From: Gammaproteobacteria bacterium
GTDB lineage: Bacteria; Pseudomonadota; Gammaproteobacteria; Pseudomonadales; Azotimanducaceae
DNA: 43,212 nt
Assembly: GCA_002726655.1 (NCBI GenBank)
Contig: PBRP01000055.1
Coordinates: 8,798 to 52,009, forward strand
Reading direction: 5' to 3'
The notes under the pieces were generated by a model. It was given only the letters and a program-made list of their open reading frames with translations. It did not search any database and was not told the origin of the DNA. Every line of letters starts with the position of its first letter. Position 1 is the stretch's first letter. A program made the translations under genes and the position numbers. Below are positions 1 to 7,613 of the stretch, piece by piece.

Positions 1-393
1 GGGATATCCACCCTCTCACCGGATGCAACCCTGCTTGAATTACATGAACTCATGATGGAAAAGCACATACGCCATGTACCCATTGTATCTGACGGTGAAT
101 TACAGGGTATTGTCAGCCACCGGGATTTGTTATCCGCCACACCAGTGACCTCCGACCAGCGGAATACAGTCTATACAGAGACGAAGGTCAAGGACATCAT
201 GCAAACTGGGGTTGCAACGGTATCACCGTCCACGAATTTGCGGGTCGCGGCACACACCCTTGAGCGTCACAAAATAGGTTGCCTGCCAGTGGTTGAAGAC
301 GGAAAATTATGCGGTATTGTGACCGATAGCGACTTTATCGCCATCGCAATCAATCTGCTTGAGCAATTCGAATACGCCGAAGATACCGAATAG
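1..393 (+). CDS. CBS-domain protein, 5'-truncated by window edge
   Basis: The reading frame is open from base 1 and runs to a TAG at 391-393, so the gene begins before the window. The 130 visible residues form a tandem CBS (Bateman) pair: one repeat up to about residue 45 with HVPIVSDGELQGIVSHRDLL, a second from about residue 63 (VKDIMQTGVATVSP) with GCLPVVEDGKLCGIVTDSDF. CBS pairs usually bind adenine nucleotides and regulate attached domains, or stand alone as small sensor proteins. No other domain follows, so this is either a stand-alone CBS protein or the C-terminus of a larger one. It converges on the next gene with about 20 bp between stops. The ATG at 52 is internal to the first repeat and is not the real start. 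Confidence 0.9.
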   Translation, partial: GISTLSPDATLLELHELMMEKHIRHVPIVSDGELQGIVSHRDLLSATPVTSDQRNTVYTETKVKDIMQTGVATVSPSTNLRVAAHTLERHKIGCLPVVEDGKLCGIVTDSDFIAIAINLLEQFEYAEDTE

Positions 394-414
394 GTAAACC
401 AGCAGATCCGATAG

Positions 415-771
415 CTATCCCTGGGCGATAGCCGTGATACTTTTCTCTTCGACACCGTGAACCAGTTCATCCGTAGTCGGATTGGGTAGCAATTCCACCC
501 CGAGGCCGCACCAACCGGCGCGCTCGGCAAGCAACCCTGGTTCACCGATAAGAATAATTCTAGTTGAGATAAGCGTCAGGCCGACCAAATTTGTAATCTC
601 TGCAAGACTGGGACTATCTGCTGTTATGCCATAGACAATTTTAGAGAACTCTTCTTTCTCTACCAGTACGCATCCATCTTCTAGACTATCAACAGCACAC
701 ACCGTTTCGCCAAGCTCGCAGGTGATGGCGTCAGATTGGCTCTTGTCCAGATTAATAGTGAGTACAGTCAT
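415..771 (-). CDS. Small hypothetical protein, possibly Mth938/DUF498-like
   Basis: An ORF of 118 codons from the ATG at 771; the frame stays open upstream to a GTG at 852, but neither start has a convincing ribosome site. The product is acidic and soluble, with no signal peptide or membrane segment. The C-terminal half (ISTRIILIGEP, then GLGVELLPNPTTDEL and a final EKSITAIA stretch) resembles the end of Mth938/DUF498 proteins, where an I-L-I-G strand is followed by G-[IL]-G-V-E and a helix. The match is short and degenerate, so family membership is a guess. The gene stands alone, converging on the CBS gene and separated by about 170 bp from the acyl-CoA dehydrogenase gene upstream of it on the same strand. 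Confidence 0.6.
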   Translation of the reverse strand: MTVLTINLDKSQSDAITCELGETVCAVDSLEDGCVLVEKEEFSKIVYGITADSPSLAEITNLVGLTLISTRIILIGEPGLLAERAGWCGLGVELLPNPTTDELVHGVEEKSITAIAQG

Positions 772-945
772 GTGACAATACTCACCGTCTGGTGCCAAAA
801 AGTCATTGACCCAGATCAACAGACCCGAGATGCGTACTAAATGCCAGTGCACGCTCCCGAACCTGTCTTGCCCGGTTTACCGCGTCAGAACTTTGGGGTT
901 TTCAGGCCAATCAACTTCCTTTACAAAGCCAGATTCAAATTAGCC

Positions 946-2193
946 TTACCAAAGGTCGTACTTCTGAAGTTCCGCACGACCCACCACCATGTGGTGAACC
1001 TCATCTGGGCCATCAGCCAGGCGCAAGGTACGCTGCCCGGTATACATGCCAGCGAGTGGGGTCCACTGGGAAACACCAGCGGCACCATGCATCTGGATTG
1101 CCTGGTCAATAATATCGCAGACCTTCTCCGGCACCATCGCTTTGACAGCACTCACATAAACCCTGGCTTCCTTGTTGCCCAGCACGTCCATTGCCTTTGC
1201 TGCCTGCAATACCATCAAGCGACAGGCATCGATGTCTATTCTTGCCCTGGAGATAACCTCGAGATTCTTGCCAAGTTTGGCAATAGGCTTACCGAAAGCC
1301 ACGCGGCTACCCGCCCGCCTCACCATCAGTTCAAGTGCTTTTTCCGCCTGACCAATAGAGCGCATGCAGTGATGTATACGGCCCGGTCCTAAACGTACCT
1401 GGGAGATTTCAAAACCGCGTCCCGGCCCCAACAGGATATTGTCTTTTGGTACGCGGACATTTTCGAATTTAATATTCATGTGCCCATGAGGGGCTCCATC
1501 CGAGCCGAAAACGTGCATGGGTCCAACAATATTGACTCCCGGTGTGTCGATCGGTACCAGAATCTGGGACTGCTGCCTGCTGGGCGCGGCATCAGGGTCG
1601 GTTTTCACCATGGTAATCATGATCTTGCAGCGGGGATCACCGGCGCCGGAAATATAAAACTTTTCACCGTTAATGACCCATTCGTCGCCTTCAAGCACTG
1701 CGCTAGTGCTGACGTTTTTGGCATCGGAGGAAGGCTGACCTGGTTCGGTCATGGCATAGGCCGAGCGAATTTCTCCATTCAATAGTGGTTTCAGCCACTT
1801 CTCCTTCTGCTCTTCTGTACCAACCCGCTCAAGCACTTCCATATTCCCCGTATCGGGGGCGCTACAGTTCAGTGTCTCTGAGGCAAGCACGTTGCGGCCA
1901 AGCTCGGATGCAATATAGGCATAGTCCAGATTTTTCAGCCCCTCTCCGGTTTCAGCATCCGGCAGGAAAAAATTCCACAGACCTGATTCTTTAGCCTTGG
2001 ACTTTGCTCCTTCCAGCAGTTCCATTTGTCTTGGGTGCCATGACCAGCGGTCTTCCTTTTCCTTGTCGAGCGCAAAAAACTCTTCGATTATCGGCTCCAC
2101 ATTCTCATCAATGTGCTTTTTAACAGCGTCAAAAAGTGGCTGGACTTCCTCGGACATCACCAGGTTATTCAGATCATCTGCTAGATCAGGCAT
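946..2193 (-). CDS. Acyl-CoA dehydrogenase, ACAD10/11-like subfamily
   Basis: A 415-residue flavoprotein expected to oxidise an acyl-CoA to the 2-enoyl-CoA with FAD, passing electrons to ETF. The N-terminal helical domain spans about residues 1-150. The middle beta domain carries AYAMTEPGQPSSDAK and EWVINGEKFYISGAG, which contact FAD and substrate in this fold. The C-terminal helical domain has VAFGKPI and ends with IQMHGAAGVSQ and RTLRLADGPDEVH. That last motif is the signature of the ACAD10/11-like branch, which tends to act on longer, branched or hydroxylated acyl-CoAs rather than short straight chains. The gene is last in the long minus-strand catabolic operon. It is 129 bp downstream of the neighbouring crotonase gene, enough room for a separate promoter. 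Confidence 0.93.
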   Translation of the reverse strand: MPDLADDLNNLVMSEEVQPLFDAVKKHIDENVEPIIEEFFALDKEKEDRWSWHPRQMELLEGAKSKAKESGLWNFFLPDAETGEGLKNLDYAYIASELGRNVLASETLNCSAPDTGNMEVLERVGTEEQKEKWLKPLLNGEIRSAYAMTEPGQPSSDAKNVSTSAVLEGDEWVINGEKFYISGAGDPRCKIMITMVKTDPDAAPSRQQSQILVPIDTPGVNIVGPMHVFGSDGAPHGHMNIKFENVRVPKDNILLGPGRGFEISQVRLGPGRIHHCMRSIGQAEKALELMVRRAGSRVAFGKPIAKLGKNLEVISRARIDIDACRLMVLQAAKAMDVLGNKEARVYVSAVKAMVPEKVCDIIDQAIQMHGAAGVSQWTPLAGMYTGQRTLRLADGPDEVHHMVVGRAELQKYDLW

Positions 2194-2322
2194 TAATTTC
2201 TCCTTCCGGTTTTGGATTTACATTAGCTGACGTCTACATACTCGTTTTTTCTGCTACTTCTTGTCAATCGCGAACGCAAAAATAGCGAGTAGATATTAGT
2301 CCCGATAAGTCCGGGGAATACA

Positions 2323-2961
2323 TCAGCTAAACAGGTCTGGTTGCATTTGAAGGAAGCTGGCCTTCATAGCGCTGCCAGAGCCGGTGATGGTCACAGCAAC
2401 CTCGTGGGCACGCTCAAGCAATTGATCCGGCTCAACAACTTCGTTGATAAAGCGAACACTCACAGCCTCCTGGGCGTCCATTGACCGGCCCGTCAGACAT
2501 AATTCACGAGCCAGGGGGTCAGGTAATATCGAGCTCATCAGATCATAGGCAGCAGCAATCCCCATTTTTACCTGGGGTTGTCCGAACATCGCATCAACAG
2601 CGGCAATCCTTAAATCGCACATTGCGGCAAGATCCATTCCGCCCGCCATGGCGTTTCCATTGACTGCCGCAATAATTGGTTTGGCGCAGTTGTAGACCTT
2701 ATGGTGATAGCTGGTTGCATGAGCAAAAATCTCCTCCATATCACTGGTTTGAAATTCACTCAGATCAAACCCGGCGCAGAAGGAGGGCCCCGCACCAGTC
2801 AGAACGATTGCATGAACGTCTTCCGATGATTCCAGTTCCCCAAGGCAAACGACAATTTCATCCCTCAACAGTCTGGACAAGGCATTGCGCTTATCCGGGC
2901 GATTGAGCCTAACCAGGGCAACCGAGTCCTTCTGTTCACAAATAAGTGCTTCGTACTGCAT
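2323..2961 (-). CDS. Crotonase-fold protein, short, catalytic Glu pair replaced
   Basis: A 212-residue enoyl-CoA hydratase/isomerase-family protein. The start is set by an AAGGAGGA ribosome site 8 nt before the ATG at 2961; the frame continues 13 codons further upstream without such a site. The oxyanion-hole segment GAGPSFCAGFDL (residues 56-67) and the NGNAMAGGMDLAAMCDLRIA segment are intact. The two positions that hold catalytic glutamates in true hydratases are Asp110 (GGMD) and Gln130 (GQPQ), and the PGAGGTQ loop is absent. The protein also stops about 40-45 residues earlier than the usual 255-260, so the C-terminal trimerisation and active-site-closing helices are missing or reduced. It may be an isomerase, hydrolase or thioesterase-like crotonase, or a decayed copy. 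It lies between the alcohol dehydrogenase and the ACAD10/11-like gene in the operon. Confidence 0.85.
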   Translation of the reverse strand: MQYEALICEQKDSVALVRLNRPDKRNALSRLLRDEIVVCLGELESSEDVHAIVLTGAGPSFCAGFDLSEFQTSDMEEIFAHATSYHHKVYNCAKPIIAAVNGNAMAGGMDLAAMCDLRIAAVDAMFGQPQVKMGIAAAYDLMSSILPDPLARELCLTGRSMDAQEAVSVRFINEVVEPDQLLERAHEVAVTITGSGSAMKASFLQMQPDLFS

Positions 2962-3017
2962 CAGGTTATCCTCCTTAGAATTGATGGTTTGGCATCCCAC
3001 TCTCGCCCAGCGGAATT

Positions 3018-4067
3018 TTAACTGCCCGGGTTGACGACCAGCCTGACCACGTTAGTATTCTGGCTCGCAAGACGGTGAAGTGCCTCATTGATTTCGGACA
3101 ATGGATAACGGGCTGAAATAGAATTGCTCAGATCCAACCGCTTCCTGGCAACCAGATTCAGCAGATCTTCAATGTCACGTTTGTCCATTCCAAAAGAGCC
3201 GATAATCGCATGTTCCTTGCCTACAAAACGAACCAGCGGGGGCAGTTGTGGTGATTCCATACCCACTCCAACTATCACGGCACGACCGCCAGTGCCGAGC
3301 ACACTAACTGCCGTGTCTACGGTACTTGCTCTCCCTACAAACTCGAGTGATAAATCAACACCCTCACCAAGTTGCTGAAGAATCATCTTGCGGGCACCCG
3401 GTTCACTCGAAGGGTCTATCGCCAGATCCGCACCAAGCTCCAATGACCTGGTTCGTGCTGCTTCCTGTGTGTCAATGGCAACAATAAACCCTGCCCCCAT
3501 CATCCGTGCAAGTAAAATGGCGTGGGTACCAAGGCCACCGCATCCCACTACGGCAACTGATTCCCCGGGTTTGAGAGCACCGCGCGAACGCAATGCATGA
3601 AAGGGCGTTGACACCCCGTCGGTTACGATAGCAGCCTCTTCAAATGAAACGTCTGTCGGTATTCGTACTACTGACCAGACAGGAGCTGTTACAAATTCAG
3701 CCAGGGAACCATCACGGACCATGCCGTATACCTTTGCCGATGCACACAGCGATTCTCTGCCGGCCATACAATACCGACAGCGACCACAGGTCGCCGAAGG
3801 AAATAGTGCAACACGATCTCCCACCCTGTATTCGCTCACATCTTCTCCTAATTCCGAGACAACCCCTGCTGCCTCATGACCGAGCGTAATGGGTGATCTC
3901 TGCACAGGTAAATCACCATCCACAGCCAGGTGAATATCCGTTCCGCATAAACCGCAGGCCTCAACCTTCACCAGGATTTCATTCTTCCCGGGGATCGGAA
4001 CAGGGATGGATTCAACCATTAGGGGTTCACCTGGTTTATAAAGGCGCGCTGCCAGCATTGCACTCAT
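3018..4067 (-). CDS. Zinc-dependent alcohol dehydrogenase (MDR family)
   Basis: A 349-residue medium-chain dehydrogenase/reductase expected to oxidise a secondary or CoA-bound hydroxyl with NAD(P)+. Catalytic zinc ligands are visible at Cys41 (GLCGTD) and His64 (LGHEAAG), and the structural zinc lobe has Cys94, 97, 100 and 108. A Rossmann motif (VAVVGCGGLGTHA) follows around residue 165. The overall layout resembles dehydrogenases acting on alicyclic or aromatic acyl-CoA alcohols (Had/BadC type), but that is a similarity by eye only. The ATG at 4067 is chosen because a GGA lies 7 nt before it; a GTG at 4079 that overlaps the TetR stop codon is a possible alternative adding four residues. It is translationally close to tetR upstream and followed 56 bp later by a crotonase gene. 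Confidence 0.92.
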   Translation of the reverse strand: MSAMLAARLYKPGEPLMVESIPVPIPGKNEILVKVEACGLCGTDIHLAVDGDLPVQRSPITLGHEAAGVVSELGEDVSEYRVGDRVALFPSATCGRCRYCMAGRESLCASAKVYGMVRDGSLAEFVTAPVWSVVRIPTDVSFEEAAIVTDGVSTPFHALRSRGALKPGESVAVVGCGGLGTHAILLARMMGAGFIVAIDTQEAARTRSLELGADLAIDPSSEPGARKMILQQLGEGVDLSLEFVGRASTVDTAVSVLGTGGRAVIVGVGMESPQLPPLVRFVGKEHAIIGSFGMDKRDIEDLLNLVARKRLDLSNSISARYPLSEINEALHRLASQNTNVVRLVVNPGS

Positions 4068-4078
4068 CTTAGAATCCA

Positions 4079-4702
4079 CTATTTATTTGTTTTAAGGAAA
4101 CCATCTTTTAGCCAATCAAAAGCTGTTATTCGATCCTGCCTTGTGTTTCTGACATCACCGTGTCCCAGGTTTACTCTGAATTCACGCAACACCATCAGCC
4201 CCAGAAATGTTGCCCACATGGTGTCTGCCATGTGTCGCCCGTCGACCTGTCCGGTAGTCTCCTCAAGCAGGCCTGCCAGCCGCTGAAAGTTGTCGCCGGA
4301 ATGTTGAACAATCCTTTCCTTGACCTCCTCTGAGACACCTTCAAGGGCATTCGGCTGGGCCAGATAAGCGGACAACACATAGTATTCCGGATGCTCATCA
4401 TTGACCTTTTCATGAAAGCGCCAAATCTGATCAAGTTTTTTCTCTGCACCTGCACTGGATCTCGCAATTTTGTCGAGTCCAACAGCCCAGAATTCAATAC
4501 TCTCAAAAAGCAGCGAGACGAGGATTTCGTCTTTGTTGCTAAAATAGAAAAACAGGGTCGCTTCCGATAATTCACAGCGCTCAGCAATACCTTTAGTCGT
4601 CGTGCCGCGAAACCCCTTCTCAAGCAGTATCGCTCTCGTCGCATCTAGTACCGCTCCTTTCCGAGCCTCCCTTTCGCGTTCCCGGCGTTCCTGTACCCCC
4701 AT
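4079..4702 (-). CDS. TetR-family transcriptional regulator
   Basis: A 207-residue repressor-type protein. The N-terminal helix-turn-helix lies at about residues 16-62, with ILLEKGFRGTTTKGIAERCELSEATLFFYFSNKDEIL, the standard TetR recognition region. The C-terminal ligand-binding helices are divergent, as usual. The gene starts 2 nt after the stop of the acyl-CoA dehydrogenase gene, so it sits inside the operon rather than beside a promoter. TetR proteins in such clusters normally respond to an acyl-CoA made by the pathway. The natural target would be the 19-bp palindrome at 9613-9631 that lies between the two divergent operons; this link is an inference. If so, the regulator would repress its own synthesis together with both arms. 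Confidence 0.93.
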   Translation of the reverse strand: MGVQERREREREARKGAVLDATRAILLEKGFRGTTTKGIAERCELSEATLFFYFSNKDEILVSLLFESIEFWAVGLDKIARSSAGAEKKLDQIWRFHEKVNDEHPEYYVLSAYLAQPNALEGVSEEVKERIVQHSGDNFQRLAGLLEETTGQVDGRHMADTMWATFLGLMVLREFRVNLGHGDVRNTRQDRITAFDWLKDGFLKTNK

Positions 4703-4704
4703 TC

Positions 4705-5847
4705 CTAAACTCCCAACTGCCTGAATATAGTCTCTCTCTGAATCTCACTGGTACCTTCACCAATTTCAAGCACTTTACAATCACGGTAGAATCGCTGTAC
4801 CGGGCTTTCCTTCATATATCCCTCGGCACCGCAAAGATGAAGCGCACGCTCACACGCCCAGGTGCAGGTTTCGGTTGCAAAAAGTTTCGCCATGGAAGCT
4901 TCCTGGTCATGGGGCAGATCAGCATCTGCCAGGCGTGCACTATGCAGACAAAGCTGCCATGCTGCCTCCAGCCTAGTGGCCATGTCCGCCAGCGTGAACC
5001 TGACGAATTGATTGGTGGTCAGCGGTCCACCGAACTGTATTCGCCTTTGGCAATAGGACTGGGATTCCTGCATCGCCGCCCTGCCAAGGCCAACACCAAA
5101 AGCAGCGCTGGCAATTCGCCCCAGGGTAAGAACCTTAAGCGCCCTGATAAATCCTGTTTCCTCTGGACCAAGTCGGTTTTCAGCAGGAATACGACAATCT
5201 TCAAAGACAATCTCCGCCATTTCAGATGCACCCATTCCCAGTTTCTTCAGTGGCTTATTAACCCTGACACCAGGCGTATCGGAATCCACGATGAATACCG
5301 ACATACCTTTCAATCCCAGTTCAGGGTTAGTCATCGCTACGACAATCATGAAATCTGCAAAGGGAGCGTTAGTGATGTACATCTTGGTTCCATTGATGAC
5401 GTAGTCATCGCCATCGGGCACGGCACGTGTTTTAACGCTGGAAACATCCGCCCCGGCATTTGGCTCAGCATATGCCCAACACCCCACCTTGACTCCTGTT
5501 ACAATCTTTGGCAGCCAGCGTTTTCGTTGTGCCTCATCTCCCAGATGAACAAGTGCAGCACCGGCAAGCGCAGTATGCACGTAAAAACCCAGCGCAATTC
5601 CGGCGGAACCTCTGGCAAGTTCTGCACACAACAGTGCATAAAGGACTGAACCACCACCAGTTCCCCCGTAAGCTTCTGGCACAGTTACACCCAGCCAGCC
5701 AAGCTCACCAAATTTTTGAAACAGTTCTTTGGGGTAGGATTCCTGCAGATCCCAGCTCATCGCATTGGGAGTAATTTCAGCCTCTACAAAGGATCGAACC
5801 GATTCTGCGAACTGGACCTGTTCAATGCTCAATAAGGCATTTGACAT
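4705..5847 (-). CDS. Acyl-CoA dehydrogenase, short/medium-chain type
   Basis: A 380-residue FAD enzyme of standard length for acyl-CoA dehydrogenases. Landmarks in order are YAEPNAGADVSSVKTRAV and DYVINGTKMYITNAP in the beta domain, RRIQFGGPL in the C-terminal domain and the closing motif VLEIGEGTSEIQRETI. The glutamate of EGTSE is the catalytic base of the short/medium-chain subfamily, so this enzyme is predicted active in alpha,beta-dehydrogenation. The helix-G position has GRI rather than ERL, consistent with that subfamily and different from the dehydrogenase encoded at 8422-9564. It is tightly coupled to its neighbours: 2 nt after the crotonase gene stop and 2 nt before tetR. Confidence 0.95.
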   Translation of the reverse strand: MSNALLSIEQVQFAESVRSFVEAEITPNAMSWDLQESYPKELFQKFGELGWLGVTVPEAYGGTGGGSVLYALLCAELARGSAGIALGFYVHTALAGAALVHLGDEAQRKRWLPKIVTGVKVGCWAYAEPNAGADVSSVKTRAVPDGDDYVINGTKMYITNAPFADFMIVVAMTNPELGLKGMSVFIVDSDTPGVRVNKPLKKLGMGASEMAEIVFEDCRIPAENRLGPEETGFIRALKVLTLGRIASAAFGVGLGRAAMQESQSYCQRRIQFGGPLTTNQFVRFTLADMATRLEAAWQLCLHSARLADADLPHDQEASMAKLFATETCTWACERALHLCGAEGYMKESPVQRFYRDCKVLEIGEGTSEIQRETIFRQLGV

Positions 5848-5849
5848 AT

Positions 5850-6614
5850 TTATCGTCCTCGCTTCTCAAAAAATGCCGCAACACGTTCACGATGTGCCTC
5901 ACTTTGCAGACACTGCACCTGTGCAAATATCTCATAGTCAAATTCACCACCGATATCATTATCCATCGACCTTCGAATAGCACTTTTTGTAAACCCAAGC
6001 GCACCGGTCGGCCCTGATGCAAAAGTCCTGGCTAACGACATTACTGCGTCATCGAGTTCATTTTCATTCACCAGCCGGCTCAGCAGGCCGATCTCAAATG
6101 CTTCCCTGGCGTCAACAAAACGACCCGTCATCATCATATCGGTCGCCCGGCCCATACCAATCAACCTGGGCAGGTAATACCCGGAGGACATATCACAGCC
6201 TGCCAGCCCGAGATTTATAAAGGGTGTGCAGTAGCGGGAGTCTAGGGCACCGACACGAAAATCACAGGCAAGACACAACCCAAGACCACCACCAACGACA
6301 TCACCATGGCAGCGAGCGATGATAGGTTTTTCAATTGATGCAATAAGTCGAATAGGGTCAAGGTAATGGTCAACAATCTCCTGCCAGTCAGCCGGTGTAC
6401 GATCAATCATCTGCCCGATATCTGCTCCGGCACAGAAAACGCGCCCCGCACCCTTGAGGACTATGACACCAACACTGTCATTTTTTTTTCCATCTTCCAA
6501 AGCGCCAACAAGCATATCGAGCATTTCAATATCGATTGCATTCAGTCGATCGGGTCTGTTCAGGGTCAGCGTCAATACACCGTCCTGAAGGTCAATGAGC
6601 AATTTGTCAGGCAT
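5850..6614 (-). CDS. Crotonase-fold protein without catalytic glutamates
   Basis: A 254-residue enoyl-CoA hydratase/isomerase-family protein of normal length. The oxyanion-hole segment GAGRVFCAGADIG (residues 55-67) is intact, as is VVGGGLGLCLACDF. At the two catalytic glutamate positions it has Gly112 (GGGLG) and Phe132 (CTPFINLG), so classical water addition is unlikely. An Asp at 141 in GCDMSSGYYLPRLIG could serve as the base, as an acidic residue at this place does in several crotonase isomerases and hydrolases. Possible roles include double-bond isomerase, C-C hydrolase or thioesterase. An AGAGG-like ribosome site precedes the ATG. The next gene begins 2 nt after its stop, so it is co-translated with the acyl-CoA dehydrogenase. 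Confidence 0.92.
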   Translation of the reverse strand: MPDKLLIDLQDGVLTLTLNRPDRLNAIDIEMLDMLVGALEDGKKNDSVGVIVLKGAGRVFCAGADIGQMIDRTPADWQEIVDHYLDPIRLIASIEKPIIARCHGDVVGGGLGLCLACDFRVGALDSRYCTPFINLGLAGCDMSSGYYLPRLIGMGRATDMMMTGRFVDAREAFEIGLLSRLVNENELDDAVMSLARTFASGPTGALGFTKSAIRRSMDNDIGGEFDYEIFAQVQCLQSEAHRERVAAFFEKRGR

Positions 6615-6706
6615 TATTCTTAACCTCTATACGTCGTGAAAGGTTTCCCGAATTGGCAGCTTTAGTTTCACTTCCCTGAAATTTACTTCTTCTGATCTGG
6701 AACAAA

Positions 6707-7561
6707 CTATACATCCAGTTTCAATGCACGGACCACGTTATCACGCACCAGTTTCGTATAAATTTCTTCGGATACGCCAAGTTCTTCCAGTTCGGTCAAA
6801 GTCCTGTCAAAACTCAACAGGGGGTAATCCGTCGCCCAGATGAGCTTGTCCTGGCCCCAGCGTGTAGCAAAATCGACAAGAGAAGCGGGCCACTGTCGTG
6901 GTCCTCGAGCCGATGTTTCAAGGTAGACATTGGGATGCTTCCAGGCGAGGATCATCATCTCCTCATGCCAGGGTTGCCCCACATGGCAACCAAGAATGAC
7001 GAGGTCCGGAAACGCCAGTGCAACCTCATCAAGATAGATAGGTCGACCACATTCCGATGGCAGAAGTGGTCCGGTATGGCCGACCTGTATCGCCACCGCC
7101 ACACCTAATTCAGAACACTTCATATACACAGGCCAGTAGTGCTTATCGTTGGGCGGCAAACCTGTCGTACCATCGCCGTACATATAGGGCTCAAGCCGGA
7201 TACAACAGAGGTTCAGGTCATTGACCATATGTTCAACCTCCGCCGCCACTTCCATGGGCTTCTGCATGATATTGACGGTGCCTGCACCAATAAACCGGTC
7301 GGGATGCTGCTTGACCAGCTCCGCTACTTCTTCATTGCTGAGTACCCACTCCCCCTTGTAGTGAAACGCCGACAGAATCAGACGATCCACGCCGGCGGCA
7401 TCCATCTCATCAAGAAGTGCCTCGATACTCTGGCCTTCTGTCATGACTTTTGGTGACTTGTACTTGTTGAAGATATGCATGAACTCAGCAGGCCATTTGG
7501 TCGCACCTTCTGGTGATATATGAGTCGCCCATGCATCTATGGCAATCTTTTTTCGGGTCAT
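6707..7561 (-). CDS. Amidohydrolase-2 family metal-dependent hydrolase
   Basis: A 284-residue TIM-barrel protein of the amidohydrolase-2 (ACMSD-like) family. These enzymes use one metal ion to catalyse hydrolysis or non-oxidative decarboxylation. Visible putative ligands are His162 (QVGHTGP), His193 (LGCHVGQPW) and Asp245 (WATDYPL). The first-strand His-x-His of the family is not present: the corresponding segment reads IDAWATH, with a single His14. Within an acyl-CoA catabolic operon it could open a ring, hydrolyse a lactone or remove a carboxylate; the sequence does not say which. It is 52 bp downstream of the true enoyl-CoA hydratase gene and 92 bp upstream of the crotonase-like gene. Membership in the family is firm and the reaction is unknown. 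Confidence 0.88.
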   Translation of the reverse strand: MTRKKIAIDAWATHISPEGATKWPAEFMHIFNKYKSPKVMTEGQSIEALLDEMDAAGVDRLILSAFHYKGEWVLSNEEVAELVKQHPDRFIGAGTVNIMQKPMEVAAEVEHMVNDLNLCCIRLEPYMYGDGTTGLPPNDKHYWPVYMKCSELGVAVAIQVGHTGPLLPSECGRPIYLDEVALAFPDLVILGCHVGQPWHEEMMILAWKHPNVYLETSARGPRQWPASLVDFATRWGQDKLIWATDYPLLSFDRTLTELEELGVSEEIYTKLVRDNVVRALKLDV

Positions 7562-7613
7562 TTTAGGTTCCTAATAATTTGATGGGAATCGAGAACATTG
7601 CTCAGTTCTAAAT

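Noticed and set aside
414-432. GCTATC/GATAGC hairpin between the CBS and small hypothetical genes
   Set aside because: Only 6 bp of stem and no T-tract; expected by chance and overlapping a stop codon.
841-1392. 183-codon plus-strand ORF opposite the ACAD10/11-like gene
   Set aside because: It is antisense to a clearly conserved dehydrogenase, has no ribosome site and its translation shows no protein-family features.
4837-5649. 270-codon plus-strand ORF opposite the acyl-CoA dehydrogenase gene
   Set aside because: Length alone is impressive, but it mirrors a conserved gene and its composition (many Cys, His, Arg, Thr) is typical of an antisense shadow.
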